The translations under genes and the position numbers were made by a program. 64,000 nt of DNA from CAVXDY01 sp963721335. GTDB lineage: Bacteria; Actinomycetota; Thermoleophilia; Miltoncostaeales; Miltoncostaeaceae. Shown piece by piece: positions 35,018-44,498 of this stretch. The DNA is taken from the NCBI GenBank assembly GCA_963721335.1, contig CAVRIV010000005.1, positions 124,001 to 188,000 of the forward strand, read 5' to 3'. Every line of letters starts with the position of its first letter. The first letter of the stretch is position 1. The notes below the pieces were generated by a model. It was not told the DNA's origin and searched no databases. It saw only the letters and a program-made list of their open reading frames with translations.

Positions 35018-36028
35018 TCATGCGGGGGCGGGGGCCCCGGCCCGATTGGCCACGGAGATGATCTGCGCGCCGATGGCGACCGCCACCTCCTCCGGGGTGC
35101 GCGACGCGATGGACAGGCCGATCGGAGCGTGTACGCGGTCGAGCTCCTCCTCGGCCACCCCGAGCTCCATCAGGCGCTCGCGACGGCGCTCGGTGGTGCG
35201 GCGCGACCCCATCGCGCCGATGTAGCGCGCCGGGGTGGCGAGCGCGGCCCGCAGCGCGGGCACGTCGAACTTGTCGTCGTGCGTCAGCACGCAGATCGCC
35301 GTGCGCTCGTCCACCGGCGCGCGGGCCAGGAACTCGTGCGGCCACTCGATGACCAGCTCGTCGGCGTCGGGGAAGCGCTCGGGGGTCACGAAGATCGCCC
35401 GCGGGTCGCAGACGGTGACCCGGTAGCCCAGGAACCGCCCCACGGTGGCGAGGGACGAGGCGAAGTCGATCGCCCCGAAGATGTACATGGCCGGGCGCGA
35501 CACGAACGACGACACGAAGACCTCCCGCCCGCCGACCTCGACCACGCCGCTCTCCCCCAGGGCCAGCAGCGGGCGGGCGGCGGCCTCCGCCTCGTCGGCG
35601 GCGTCGCCCGCGCGGGAGATCACCCGGGGCCCTCCCAGCGGCTCCCCGCCGACCGTCGTGAGGTAGGCCACGGGGCGCTCCTCGCGCACGGCGGCCGCGA
35701 CCTGGATCACCGCCGCGGGATCCATCGGCTCCACGAAGATGCTGACGTTGCCGCCGCAGGGGAGCCCGACCTCGAAGGCCTCCTCGTCCACGATGCCGTA
35801 GGTCGCCATGCGCGCCGGACCGCCGGCCAGCACCTCCTCGGCGTGGAGGTACACGGCCGGCTCCACGCAGCCGCCCGTGACCGAGCCGACGACCTCGCCG
35901 GTCTCGCTCACCGCCATCACGCTGCCCGGCTCCCGCGGGGCGGAGCGGTCGACCCCGACCACCGTCGCCAGCGCCGCTCGCACGCCGTCCTGCGCCCATC
36001 GCTCGAGCGTCGGAAGCACGTCGCGCAC
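35018..36028 (-). CDS. XdhC/CoxI-family molybdenum-cofactor maturation protein
   Basis: XdhC/CoxI proteins bind the molybdenum cofactor and help to sulfurate and insert it into CoxL/XdhB-type subunits. The 336-residue protein starts at a GTG at 36028. The first domain has ALATVVGVDRSAPREPGSVM and GSVTGGCVEPAVY, with a Cys in GLPCGGNVSIFVEP. The second domain is Rossmann-like (YIFGAIDFASSLATVGRFLG, VLTHDDKFDVPAL, YIGAMGSRRTTERR, VHAPIGLSI). It opens the minus-strand cox operon and faces away from coxD. Confidence 0.93.
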   Translation of the reverse strand: MRDVLPTLERWAQDGVRAALATVVGVDRSAPREPGSVMAVSETGEVVGSVTGGCVEPAVYLHAEEVLAGGPARMATYGIVDEEAFEVGLPCGGNVSIFVEPMDPAAVIQVAAAVREERPVAYLTTVGGEPLGGPRVISRAGDAADEAEAAARPLLALGESGVVEVGGREVFVSSFVSRPAMYIFGAIDFASSLATVGRFLGYRVTVCDPRAIFVTPERFPDADELVIEWPHEFLARAPVDERTAICVLTHDDKFDVPALRAALATPARYIGAMGSRRTTERRRERLMELGVAEEELDRVHAPIGLSIASRTPEEVAVAIGAQIISVANRAGAPAPA

Positions 36029-36133
36029 GCCAGTGACCTCCCGGATGGTCGCCGGCCGGACAGCCGGCTCCGAACTTCGTCAATATACGCAGGAAATGCG
36101 GAATCTGCCCATGCCGGCGGGGAGGATCGAGGG

Positions 36134-37003
36134 ATGAGGTTCGAGGACGTCGACGCCCTCGAGACGGCCCTCGCGGAGGAGTCGTACCTCGCCGATCGCG
36201 GCCTCGCGGTCGCGGTCTACCTGGCCCTCACGCTCCGCCGGCCGCTGCTGCTGGAGGGCGAGCCCGGCGTGGGCAAGACCGAGGTCGCCCGGACCCTGGC
36301 GCGGGTGCTGGACGCCGAGCTGATCCGCCTCCAGTGCTACGAGGGCATCGACGCCGGCCAGGCCCTGTACGAGTGGGACTACTCGCGCCAGCTCCTCTAC
36401 GCCCGCACGATCCAGGACGGCCAGCTCGACCCCTCCCGTCGCGCCGCCGAGCTCTACGGGCCGGAGTTCCTGGTGGAGCGGCCGCTGCTGCGCGCGGTGC
36501 GGGCGGGGGCCGGCGCGGTGCTGCTGGTGGACGAGCTGGACCGCGCCGACGAGGAGTTCGAGGCCTTCCTGCTCGAGGTGCTGGCCGACTCGGCGGTGAC
36601 GATCCCGGAGATCGGCACCGTGACGGCCGAGCAGCCGCCGGTGGTGATCCTGACCTCCAACCGCACCCGCGAGCTGCACGACGCCCTCAAGCGCCGGTGC
36701 CTCTACCACTGGATCGACTACCCGACCCTGGAGCGCGAGACGGCGATCATCCGGCTGCGGGCGCCCGAGGCGTCGGAGGCGCTCGCGCGGTCGGTGGCCG
36801 AGGTCGTCGCGCGGCTGCGCGAGATGGACCTCATCAAGCGGCCCGGGCCGGCCGAGGCCATCGACTGGAGCCGCGCGCTCGCGGCCCTCGGCATCGGGGC
36901 GGTCGATGCCGACTCCGCCGACGAGACGCTGGGCTGGGTGGTCAAGAACCGCGACGACCTCACGATGGTGCGCCGGGCGCTGCCGGAGCTGCTGGAGGGA
37001 TGA
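36134..37003 (+). CDS. coxD: MoxR-family AAA+ ATPase, CoxD-like
   Basis: A 289-residue AAA+ chaperone, intact, starting at the ATG at 36134 in GAGGGATG context. Walker A is EGEPGVGKTE, Walker B is VLLVDELDRADEEFEAFLLE, and sensor 1 is ILTSNRTRELHDALKRRC. The YEGIDAGQALYEWDYSRQLL region is characteristic of CoxD-like members. CoxD works with CoxE to build the Cu/Mo site in form I CO dehydrogenase. Its role with a form II enzyme is inference. It overlaps coxE (ATGA). Confidence 0.93.
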   Translation: MRFEDVDALETALAEESYLADRGLAVAVYLALTLRRPLLLEGEPGVGKTEVARTLARVLDAELIRLQCYEGIDAGQALYEWDYSRQLLYARTIQDGQLDPSRRAAELYGPEFLVERPLLRAVRAGAGAVLLVDELDRADEEFEAFLLEVLADSAVTIPEIGTVTAEQPPVVILTSNRTRELHDALKRRCLYHWIDYPTLERETAIIRLRAPEASEALARSVAEVVARLREMDLIKRPGPAEAIDWSRALAALGIGAVDADSADETLGWVVKNRDDLTMVRRALPELLEG

Positions 37004-38082
37004 GCGAGCTCGCGATCCCCCTGGCCCTCGCGCACGGGCTGCGCGAGGCGGGCGTGCCGGTGGGCACCGGGCGGATCCTGGGCTTCGCGCGGGCCGCCGC
37101 GTCGCTGGGGCCGGGCGACCTCTACTGGGCGGGCCGCGCCACGCTCATCTCCCGGCGCGAGGACATCCCGGCGTTCGACCGGGCGTTCGAGGACGCGTTC
37201 GGCATCGTCGGCCCGCCCGAGCCCGCGTCCCAGCGGGTGGCCGACCGCATCCCCAGCGTCATCGCCCCGAGCGAGCTGTCGGTCGCGGCGGGGCCCCGCG
37301 CGGAGGGCGACGAGACGAGCCTCGCCAGCTCCGTCGAGAGCCTCCGGCGCAAGAGCTTCTCGGACTGCACCGAGGCCGAGCTCGCGCTGCTCGCCCGCCT
37401 GATGTCGCGACTGCGCCTGCGGGCGCCCGAGCGGCGCACGCGGCGGCGGCGCCCGTCCCGCTCGGGCGACCCGGACCTGCGGCGCACGCTGCGGCGCGCC
37501 ATGCGCACCGGGGGCGAGCCCATCGAGCGCGCCTGGCGGCGGCGGCGGGTGCAGCGGCGGCGGCTGCTGCTGGTGCTGGACGTCTCGGGGTCGATGTCGG
37601 CCTACTCGCGCGCCCTCGCGATGTTCGCCCACGCGGCCCTCCGGACGGGACCCGACTGGGAGGCCTTCGCCTTCAGCACCCGGCTCACGCGCATGACCGG
37701 GGCGCTCTCGGGCTCCGATCCCGACGCCGCCTTCCGCGCCGCCTCCACCGAGGTGACCGACTGGGACGGGGGAACGCGCATCGGCGCGTCGCTGAAGCGC
37801 CTGATGGACGAGCACGGGCGCAGCCGCGCGGTGCGCGGAGCGGTGTGCGTGATCCTCTCCGACGGCCTCGACGTGGGCGATCCGGAACTGCTGGGCGAGC
37901 AGATGGAGCGTCTGGCGCGCCTCGCGCACCGCGTCGTCTGGCTCAACCCGCTGAAGAGCAGCGACGCCTACGAGCCGCTGGCGCGCGGCATGGCGGCGGC
38001 CCTGCCCCACGTGGACGTCTTCCGCCCCGGCCACAACCTCCAGAGCCTGGAGGAGGTCGCCGACGTGATCGCGCGCCTGTAA
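37000..38082 (+). CDS. coxE: CoxE-like protein with von Willebrand A domain
   Basis: A 360-residue partner of the upstream AAA+ protein. The C-terminal VWA domain has the metal-binding MIDAS motif DVSGSM (LLLVLDVSGSMSAYSRALAM), the DWDGGTRIG Thr segment and ILSDGLDVGD. The middle region is very arginine-rich (RRTRRRRPSRSG). The start is the ATG at 37000, overlapping the coxD stop. AAA+/VWA pairs act as metal- or cofactor-insertion machines. A hairpin follows 13 bases after its stop. Confidence 0.92.
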   Translation: MSELAIPLALAHGLREAGVPVGTGRILGFARAAASLGPGDLYWAGRATLISRREDIPAFDRAFEDAFGIVGPPEPASQRVADRIPSVIAPSELSVAAGPRAEGDETSLASSVESLRRKSFSDCTEAELALLARLMSRLRLRAPERRTRRRRPSRSGDPDLRRTLRRAMRTGGEPIERAWRRRRVQRRRLLLVLDVSGSMSAYSRALAMFAHAALRTGPDWEAFAFSTRLTRMTGALSGSDPDAAFRAASTEVTDWDGGTRIGASLKRLMDEHGRSRAVRGAVCVILSDGLDVGDPELLGEQMERLARLAHRVVWLNPLKSSDAYEPLARGMAAALPHVDVFRPGHNLQSLEEVADVIARL

Positions 38083-38094
38083 GCGATTTGGAAG

Positions 38095-38111
38095 GACCCC
38101 TCTCGGGGGTC
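38095..38111 (+). terminator. Short hairpin after coxE
   Basis: GACCCC (38095-38100) pairs with GGGGTC (38106-38111) around a 5-base loop, 13 bases past the coxE stop. It is short and lacks a T-run, so it is only a weak terminator candidate. Confidence 0.35.
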
Positions 38112-38222
38112 GCGCTCTGAGGCCCCCCGGCCGATATCGGGTACAGGCCCAGAACCACGGCATGACGCCCGGGCCCTGCGTCGCGATCGATACGCGACGC
38201 GACCCAATTCGGGAGGGAACCC

Positions 38223-39026
38223 TTGAAGCGCACCGCCCTCATGGTGGCCGGCATCGCGATGGCCGCCGCACTCGTCGCCGGCGGCACGACCGCCTCGGCG
38301 GCGTCCAACCACAAGGCCAAGGTCGCCCCGGCGAAGGTGACGCAGCTCCAGAAGCTGTCACGCCTCGATGGTCAGTTCATCTCGCTGACGAAGCGCGTCA
38401 AGCCCTGCGCCGGCTCGGCCGCTCAGATCAAGGCGGCGGGCGCGATGCGCAAGACGGCTCTGAAGAGGGCTCGCAAGAGCTCCGTCCGGGTGCTCAAGGC
38501 CAAGAACGTCAAGATGAGCAAGGCCGTCCTGCGGCTGGCGAAGTTCGCGGGCACGTGCGGCAAGCCCGGAGGCACGACCCCGGTTATCGTCCAGCCGGGT
38601 CCCGGCGCCACGGTGACGCTCCCGCAGCTGCTGGGCTCTCGGAGCATCGACGTCGCCTCGCTCCTCGACGGGGGCATCCTGCCCGACACGATCGCCGCGG
38701 TCCCGCTGGACGACCTTCTGACGTCGCCCTGCGTGACACAGGGCACCGCCTGCGTGGGGATCGACCTCGACGCCCTGGCGGCGGCCCTCACGAAGATCGT
38801 CAACGACAACCCGCTGGTCGCCCCGCTCGTCACGCCGCTCCTGAACCAGGTGCTCGCGGCGCTGCGCGCCAACGACCTCAACTCGCTGCTCACCGTCACG
38901 CGAGTGAACGACACCGTCATCCAGCTCGTCCCGAAGGGGCCCCTCGCAACGCTGCAGGCGCTCCTCGGCTCGATCACGGGTGGCGGCTCGGTGGCCGACG
39001 TCATCGGCCGCCTGAAGGTCAGCTAG
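38223..39026 (+). CDS. Secreted protein of unknown function
   Basis: A 267-residue exported protein with a TTG start at 38223 after GGGAGGGAA. A signal peptide covers residues 1-27 (MKRTALMVAGIAMAAALVAG). The next part is lysine-rich and helical (LKRARKSSVRVLKAKNVKMS) with Cys residues in KPCAGSA and AGTCGKPGG. The second half is hydrophobic and leucine-rich (VAPLVTPLLNQVLAALRAND). I recognise no domain. It converges with the MocA-like gene, overlapping by 8 bases at the stops. Confidence 0.7.
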   Translation: MKRTALMVAGIAMAAALVAGGTTASAASNHKAKVAPAKVTQLQKLSRLDGQFISLTKRVKPCAGSAAQIKAAGAMRKTALKRARKSSVRVLKAKNVKMSKAVLRLAKFAGTCGKPGGTTPVIVQPGPGATVTLPQLLGSRSIDVASLLDGGILPDTIAAVPLDDLLTSPCVTQGTACVGIDLDALAAALTKIVNDNPLVAPLVTPLLNQVLAALRANDLNSLLTVTRVNDTVIQLVPKGPLATLQALLGSITGGGSVADVIGRLKVS

Positions 39027-39649
39027 CCGGCGCGCCCGTCCCGCCGCCCCGGCCCGGGGCGGCGGGGTGCCGCGCGACGAGGAGCGCGTAGTCCTCAGGC
39101 GTGTCGATGTCCGCCGGCGCCGCTCCGCCCACCTCCACCAGCGCCGGCCGCTCGCCGCGCGCCGCGATCAGGCCGCGAGCACCCGCATCGCCGCGCCCTC
39201 TCGCCAGCTCCGGCCACAGGGACCGGGCCAGCAGCACCGGATGACCCGGCACCCCGCCGTAGGACGCCCGCACCACCGGTGCGTCCGCCGCCGCGGCGAT
39301 CACCGCGCGGATGGCCTCCGGCCGCACCTCGGGTTGGTCGCCCAGCAGCACGAGCGCCGCGGCTCACCTCCGACCGCATCCCATCCAGGGCGAGGCTGAG
39401 CGAGGTGGACTGCCCCTCCTCGTGACGGGCGTTGACGACCACCCGCGCGCCGGCCGGCAGCCGCAGCGCCGGTCCGACGCGGTCGGCGGCGTGGCCCAGC
39501 ACCAGCACGAGGTCGTCCAGGCCCGCGGCGGTCGCGGCGTCGAGCACGTGCTGAAGGAGCGGGCGGCCGTCGAGCGGCAGGAGTTGCTTGGGGGTGCCCC
39601 CCATCCGCACGCCCCGGCCGGCGGCGAGCACGATTCCGCACACGCTCAA
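39019..39649 (-). CDS. MocA-like molybdenum cofactor cytidylyltransferase (frameshifted)
   Basis: A nucleotidyltransferase related to MobA that probably makes molybdopterin cytosine dinucleotide, the form used by CoxL-type enzymes. It starts at the ATG at 39649 with the nucleotide loop GIVLAAGRGVRMGGTPKQLL. After an indel near 39362 comes MLLGDQPEVRPEAIRAVIAA, where GDQP supplies the metal Asp, then GVPGHPVLL and PADIDTPEDYALL. MocA enzymes have LGDQP where MobA has VDLPF-type motifs, which supports the assignment. About 210 residues. Confidence 0.85.
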
Positions 39650-39664
39650 CGCGGCGCGGGGGCG

Positions 39665-40750
39665 CTACCCGCTCGCGCGCTGAGGCCGCCGCCGCGGTGA
39701 CCGGCCCAGGAGAAGGTCCCGCGCCGCGTTGAGCGCCACGGTCAGCCCCTCGGCCTGGCCCTGGATCGCCGGGTGCAGGCCGGCCACCCGATCCGGGTGG
39801 CAGCGACTCACCTGCTCACGGTAGGCGCGCTCCACCTCGTCCGGCGCGGCCCCGCGGGGAAGCCCCAGGAGCGCGGACGCCTCCGCCTCGCTGCGCGGCA
39901 CGGTCACCTGCGCGGAGGAGGGCGGGGGCGGCGGCGGCGCGGGTCCCACGCGGCGGCGGCGGGCACGGTCGGCCGCCACACGGGCACGCTCCTCGACCAG
40001 GGCGACCCGCTCGGCGACGAGGCGCTCGCGCTCCTCCGCGACCTCCCGCGCCAGCGAGATCAGGCGCCGGTCGCGGGTGGCGGGGTCCTCGCGCAGCGCC
40101 GCGAGCATCGCCTCGGGGTCGGGGTCGTCCGGCGCGTCGCCGGGCACCGTCCAGCCCGGGCCGGCCTCTCCGCGGCGCACGGCGGCCACGACCTCGTCCA
40201 GCGTGGAGTGGGCGCGGTTGCCCAGCGCCGGCCCCTCCGAGGGCGCCAGGCGCACCAGGCGCAGGGCGTCCCAGCCCGGCTCCGCGAGGAACGCCGCCGA
40301 CGAGCGCCCGCCCAGGATCACCCGGCGCTCCGGGCGGGGGCGGTGGCCCAGCAGGGCGAATCGCGCCGGGGCCGCGTCGCCGCCGGCCAGGGCCGTGAGC
40401 TCGGCCTCGAGGTCCGCGAGCCGCCGGGCGACCTCCCGCCCGTCCGGCCCCTCGGCCGGCTCGCGCAGCGCGGCGGCCAGGGCCTCGTCCAGGCCCTCGG
40501 CGCCGGCGGACTGCCCGGCGGCGAGCACCCGCCACCACCGCGCCCAGGGATCGCCCGGCGGGGCGCTCCGCAGGGCGGCGGCAGCCGCCTCGGGATGATC
40601 CAGCGACAGCAGCGTGGCCGCGAGCCCGGCCGAGGCCTGGGGCGAGTCGCCGAGCGCGGCCGAGGCGGCCAGGAGCGCGACCTGGCGCCAGCGGCTCTCC
40701 GTTCCACGGGCGGGGGCGGGTCCGGCGGCGGCGATGAAGGGATCGGGCAT
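39665..40750 (-). CDS. J-domain protein with alanine-rich helical N-terminal region
   Basis: A 361-residue protein from the ATG at 40750. Residues 1-270 are alanine- and arginine-rich helical sequence with a predicted coiled coil (AREVAEERERLVAERVALVE). A proline run (PAPPPPPPSS) leads to a C-terminal J domain, LLGLPRGAAPDEVERAYREQ, with the diagnostic HPD in SRCHPDRVAG. J domains stimulate Hsp70 ATPase. Having the J domain at the C-terminus after a coiled coil is unusual. Partner and client are unknown. Confidence 0.8.
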   Translation of the reverse strand: MPDPFIAAAGPAPARGTESRWRQVALLAASAALGDSPQASAGLAATLLSLDHPEAAAAALRSAPPGDPWARWWRVLAAGQSAGAEGLDEALAAALREPAEGPDGREVARRLADLEAELTALAGGDAAPARFALLGHRPRPERRVILGGRSSAAFLAEPGWDALRLVRLAPSEGPALGNRAHSTLDEVVAAVRRGEAGPGWTVPGDAPDDPDPEAMLAALREDPATRDRRLISLAREVAEERERLVAERVALVEERARVAADRARRRRVGPAPPPPPPSSAQVTVPRSEAEASALLGLPRGAAPDEVERAYREQVSRCHPDRVAGLHPAIQGQAEGLTVALNAARDLLLGRSPRRRPQRASG

Positions 40751-40788
40751 CGAGGTCAACCGTAGCCGTCCGGAGCTATGCTCGCCGG

Positions 40789-42825
40789 GTGAACCGGCTC
40801 GGCGGCGAGTCATCGCTCTACCTGCGCCAGCACGCCGACAACCCGGTCGACTGGTACCCGTGGGGCGAGGAGGCATTCGCCCGGGCCCGGGCCGAGGACC
40901 GGCCGGTCCTGCTGTCGATCGGCTACTCGTCGTGCCACTGGTGCCACGTGATGGCCCACGAGTCGTTCGAGGACGCCGACACCGCCGCGGTGATGAACGA
41001 GCTCTTCGTCAACGTGAAGGTCGACCGCGAGGAGCGCCCCGATGTGGACGCCCTCTACATGCAGGCCACGCTCTCGCTGGCCGGGCAGGGCGGCTGGCCG
41101 ATGACGGTCTTCCTCACCCCCGACGCGCGCCCGTTCTACGCGGGCACCTACTTCCCCCGCACGGCCCGCGGGGGCCTTCCCGCCTTCCCGGACCTGTGCC
41201 GGGCCCTGGCCAGCGCCTACCGGACGCGCCGGGACGACGTGGAGAGCCAGGCCGGTGAGGTCGCGCGTCGTCTCACGGCGGCCTCCGAGCGAACCCCCGG
41301 AGAGGGCCTCGATCGCCAGGTGCTGGAGGACGCCGTCGTCGGGCTGGCGCGTGTGTTCGACCCGGCCGAGGGCGGGTTCGGCGGGGCGCCGAAGTTCCCG
41401 CCCTCGCTCGCCCTCGAGTTCCTCGCCCGCCGGGTGTGGCGGCGGCCCGACGACCACCACTCCCGCGAGATGCTGGCCCTGACGCTGGGGAAGATGGCGG
41501 CGGGCGGAATCTACGACCAGGTGGGCGGGGGCTTCCACCGCTACAGCGTCGACGGGCACTGGCTCGTGCCCCACTTCGAGAAGATGCTCTACGACAACGC
41601 CCTGCTCGCCCGCGCCTACACGCTGGCCCACCGGGTGACCGGGTCCCCGGAGTACCGGCTGGTGGCCGAGCAGACCCTGGACTACCTGATCCGCGAGATG
41701 CGCCTGCCGGGCGGCGGATTCGCGGCGGCCCAGGACGCCGACTCGCCGGGCGGCGAGGGCGCCTTCTTCGTCTGGACGCCGGACGAGCTCGCCGAGCTGC
41801 TGCCGCCGGCCGAGGCCCGGGCGGTGACCCTGCGCTACGGCGTGAGCCGGGAGGGCAACTTCGAGGGGAAGACCATCCTGCGCCTGGTGGCGTCGCTCGA
41901 CGCCGTCTCGAGCGAGCTGGGTGAGGACGCCCGGCCGCTGCTGGCGTCGGCGCGGGCGACGCTCTACGCCGCGCGGTCGCGACGGCCGGCTCCCGCGCGG
42001 GACGACAAGGTCATCGCGGCCTGGAACGGGCTGGCGGTGGCCGCCCTGGCCGAGGCCGGCGTGGCCTTCGGGCGCCCCGACTACCTGGACGCCGCCTCGG
42101 GCACCGCCGCGTTCCTGCTCGACGCCCTGGTCGTGGACGGGCGGCTGCGGCGCGCGCACATGGAGGGGCGGGCCGCGCAGCTCGGGCAGCTCGACGACCA
42201 CGCCGACCTGTGCCACGGCCTGCTGTGCCTCTACGACGCCACCTTCCACCCGCGCTGGCTCGCCGCCGCGCGCGCGCTCGCCGACCGCATGGCCGAGCTG
42301 TTCGCCGACCCCGAGGCGGGCGGTTTCTACTACTCCGGCTCCGACGGCGAGGCGCTCGTGGCGCGCACGCGCGACCTCGAGGACCACCCGACGCCGGCGG
42401 GGAACTCGCAGGCCGCCGACGTGCTGCTGCGGCTGGCCGACCTCACGGGCGACGCCGGGCTGGAGGAGCGGGCACTGGGCGCGCTGCGGCTGGTGGCCGG
42501 GGACATGGCGCGCTTCCCCCAGGCGTTCGGCACCGCGCTGGTGGCGCTGGACCATCACCTGGCCGAGCGGCGCGAGGTGGCCATCGTGGGCGCGCCGGAC
42601 GACGAGCGCACCCGGGCGCTGATCGACGCCGCGCGCGCCGCGCGCGGCCCCTACGACGCGCTCGCCGCCGGCGACCCGGGCGACGCGGAGGCCGTGGCGG
42701 CCGCGCCGCTGCTCGCCGACCGCCCCCTGGTGGACGGGTCCCCCGCCGCCTACGTGTGCCGGCGCTTCGCGTGCCAGGCCCCCGTCGTGACACCCGAGGA
42801 GCTCACGGCCGCTCTCTCCCAGTAG
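40789..42825 (+). CDS. YyaL-type thioredoxin-domain protein (DUF255/Spermatogenesis-associated 20 family)
   Basis: An intact 678-residue protein from a GTG at 40789. The N-terminal thioredoxin-like domain has SIGYSSCHWCHVMAHESFED with the active-site CHWC, then VNVKVDREERPDVD and GGWPMTVFLTPD. The rest is an (alpha/alpha)6 barrel like glycoside epimerases (YDQVGGGFHRYSVDGHWLVP, HFEKMLYDNALLAR, DDKVIAAWNGLAV). The family is widespread but its reaction is not established. A 37-base gap separates it from the cupredoxin gene. Confidence 0.93.
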   Translation: MNRLGGESSLYLRQHADNPVDWYPWGEEAFARARAEDRPVLLSIGYSSCHWCHVMAHESFEDADTAAVMNELFVNVKVDREERPDVDALYMQATLSLAGQGGWPMTVFLTPDARPFYAGTYFPRTARGGLPAFPDLCRALASAYRTRRDDVESQAGEVARRLTAASERTPGEGLDRQVLEDAVVGLARVFDPAEGGFGGAPKFPPSLALEFLARRVWRRPDDHHSREMLALTLGKMAAGGIYDQVGGGFHRYSVDGHWLVPHFEKMLYDNALLARAYTLAHRVTGSPEYRLVAEQTLDYLIREMRLPGGGFAAAQDADSPGGEGAFFVWTPDELAELLPPAEARAVTLRYGVSREGNFEGKTILRLVASLDAVSSELGEDARPLLASARATLYAARSRRPAPARDDKVIAAWNGLAVAALAEAGVAFGRPDYLDAASGTAAFLLDALVVDGRLRRAHMEGRAAQLGQLDDHADLCHGLLCLYDATFHPRWLAAARALADRMAELFADPEAGGFYYSGSDGEALVARTRDLEDHPTPAGNSQAADVLLRLADLTGDAGLEERALGALRLVAGDMARFPQAFGTALVALDHHLAERREVAIVGAPDDERTRALIDAARAARGPYDALAAGDPGDAEAVAAAPLLADRPLVDGSPAAYVCRRFACQAPVVTPEELTAALSQ

Positions 42826-42862
42826 CCTTCGCGCGCCGGAGGAACCGACGGGAGGAGCGAGG

Positions 42863-43267
42863 GTGAGCGGAGCGGGGATCAGGCGCGCGGCGCTGGCGTT
42901 GACGATGGCGGCGATGGTGGGTGCGGCCGGGCTGACCGGCCTCGCGATGGCGGCGAGTAAGCCACCCGCCGTGCGCGCGTTGAGCGCGAAGGGGAACGAG
43001 CTGGTCTTCAACGTGAAGGTCCTCAAGGCTCCCGCCGGGCCGGTGCGGCTCGTCCTGACGAACCGCTCGGACCTGGCCCACAACGTCGCGCTCCGCGGAC
43101 CGAAGCTCCCCAAGCCGAAGCTCGGCAAGGTCGTGGGCAGGGGCAAGAAGTCGGTGGTGTCCTTCGCCAACCTCCCCGCCGGGAAGTACACGTTCTACTG
43201 CAGCGTCTTCGGCCACGAGGCCGGAGGCATGAAGGGGACCCTCACCGTGGCGAAGCGCAAGAGCTGA
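42863..43267 (+). CDS. Secreted cupredoxin (plastocyanin-like) domain protein
   Basis: A 134-residue exported copper protein starting at a GTG at 42863. A signal peptide spans residues about 1-31. The beta-barrel carries all type 1 copper ligands: His in SDLAHNVALRG, then Cys, His and Met in the loop FYCSVFGHEAGGMKG. Such proteins shuttle single electrons outside the cell. No dedicated redox partner is adjacent, though the YyaL-type gene lies upstream. Confidence 0.88.
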   Translation: MSGAGIRRAALALTMAAMVGAAGLTGLAMAASKPPAVRALSAKGNELVFNVKVLKAPAGPVRLVLTNRSDLAHNVALRGPKLPKPKLGKVVGRGKKSVVSFANLPAGKYTFYCSVFGHEAGGMKGTLTVAKRKS

Positions 43268-43310
43268 CCCCCGCCCGAGGGACCTCCCCCGGCCGAAAAT
43301 CGAAGAATGG

Positions 43311-43338
43311 TTGCCTCGGAAGTGGGCCCGGGTATCTG
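43311..43338 (+). promoter_or_regulatory. Candidate promoter for the ScyD-like gene
   Basis: TTGCCT (43311-43316) and TATCTG (43333-43338) are spaced by 16 bases, upstream of the start at 43377. The match to a primary sigma-factor promoter is fair. Nothing else supports it. Confidence 0.35.
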
Positions 43339-43376
43339 ATGGCGCGGTAGTGCCCGACCACGACAGAGGTGAGGCA

Positions 43377-44468
43377 ATGGCGAAAAGGATTCGATGGGCC
43401 CTCGCGGCGGGCGCCGCGACCGCGGCGGTGGCCGTGGTGGCGGCGTCCGGCGGGGCCCAGGCCCCCGGCGTGACGGTGGTCGCAGACAACCTCAACAACC
43501 CGCGCGGTGTCTCGATCGCACCGGATGGGAGCGTCTACGTCGCGGAGGGCGGCACTGCCGGCCCCAACTGCTTCGGCGAGGGCGACGAGGAGGCCTGCGT
43601 TGGATTCACGGGCTCGGTGACGCGCGTCAGCGGCGGGGTGGCGACTCGCGTCGTGAAGGGCCTGTTCTCGGGCGGCGGCCGCGACGGCAGCTTCGCCGGC
43701 GCCGGCAACGGCGTCTCGGTGACCGCCAACGGCACGATCTACATCATCATGGGCGGGTTCGGCTGCGGACCGCTTCCGCCCCAGGTCCCGGCCCGGGCAC
43801 TCCAGCAGGTCGGGCGCCTCCTCAAGGTCGGCCCTGCGGGGCGCCTGAGCGGGGTCTACCCCATCAAGAGAATCGAGTGCCGCACCAACCCCGACAAGCA
43901 GGACGTGAACCCGAACCCCTACGGCGTGCTGGCGCTGGGCAACGGCCATGAGCTCGTGGCCGACGCCGGCGCCAACACGCTGCTGGACGTGAACGGACGC
44001 AAGGCCAGCGTCCTGGCGGTCCTCCCGCCCTCGAAGGGCCGGCAGTCCGTCCCCACCTCGATCGCGCTCGGCCCCGACGGGGCGTACTACGTCGGCGGGC
44101 TCGACGAGGGTCTCGGCAAGGGCGGCGCGCGGGTCTTCCGTGTGGCGCCGGGCTCGAAGCCGACGGTCTTCCGGAAGGGCTTCACGAACATCACCGGTGT
44201 CGCCTTCGGTCCGGACGGGTCGCTCTACGTGACCCAGATGACCACGGCCGGCCTCGAGGCCAACAAGCCGGCCGGGTCGGTGGTGAAGGTCGCCCCCGAC
44301 GGTACCCGGACGGAGCTCGGGAAGGGCGCGCTGTTCTTCCCGCAGGGTGCGGCCGTGGACGCCACGGGCGGCGTGTACGTGTCGAACTGGAGCGTCCTGC
44401 CCGGGAAGGCGGCCCCCGCGGGTCCCTTCAAGGGCAAGAACGGCCAGCTCGTGAGGATCTCGCAGTAG
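43377..44468 (+). CDS. ScyD/ScyE-like secreted NHL-type beta-propeller protein
   Basis: A 363-residue exported protein from the ATG at 43377, preceded by GAGGTGAGG. A signal peptide covers residues 1-28. The body consists of propeller blades of NHL type (NPRGVSIAPDGSVYVAEGGT, NGVSVTANGTIYIIMGGFG, ITGVAFGPDGSLYVTQMTTA). The family name comes from scytonemin-cluster proteins, but it is widespread in actinobacteria and no enzymatic residues are recognised. A strong hairpin follows. Confidence 0.85.
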   Translation: MAKRIRWALAAGAATAAVAVVAASGGAQAPGVTVVADNLNNPRGVSIAPDGSVYVAEGGTAGPNCFGEGDEEACVGFTGSVTRVSGGVATRVVKGLFSGGGRDGSFAGAGNGVSVTANGTIYIIMGGFGCGPLPPQVPARALQQVGRLLKVGPAGRLSGVYPIKRIECRTNPDKQDVNPNPYGVLALGNGHELVADAGANTLLDVNGRKASVLAVLPPSKGRQSVPTSIALGPDGAYYVGGLDEGLGKGGARVFRVAPGSKPTVFRKGFTNITGVAFGPDGSLYVTQMTTAGLEANKPAGSVVKVAPDGTRTELGKGALFFPQGAAVDATGGVYVSNWSVLPGKAAPAGPFKGKNGQLVRISQ

Positions 44469-44498
44469 GCCAGGCGGCAAAGAGCACCACGATCGACG

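Noticed and set aside
40810..43191. A 793-codon minus-strand open frame opposite the YyaL-type and cupredoxin genes
   Set aside because: Antisense shadow spanning two unrelated real genes.
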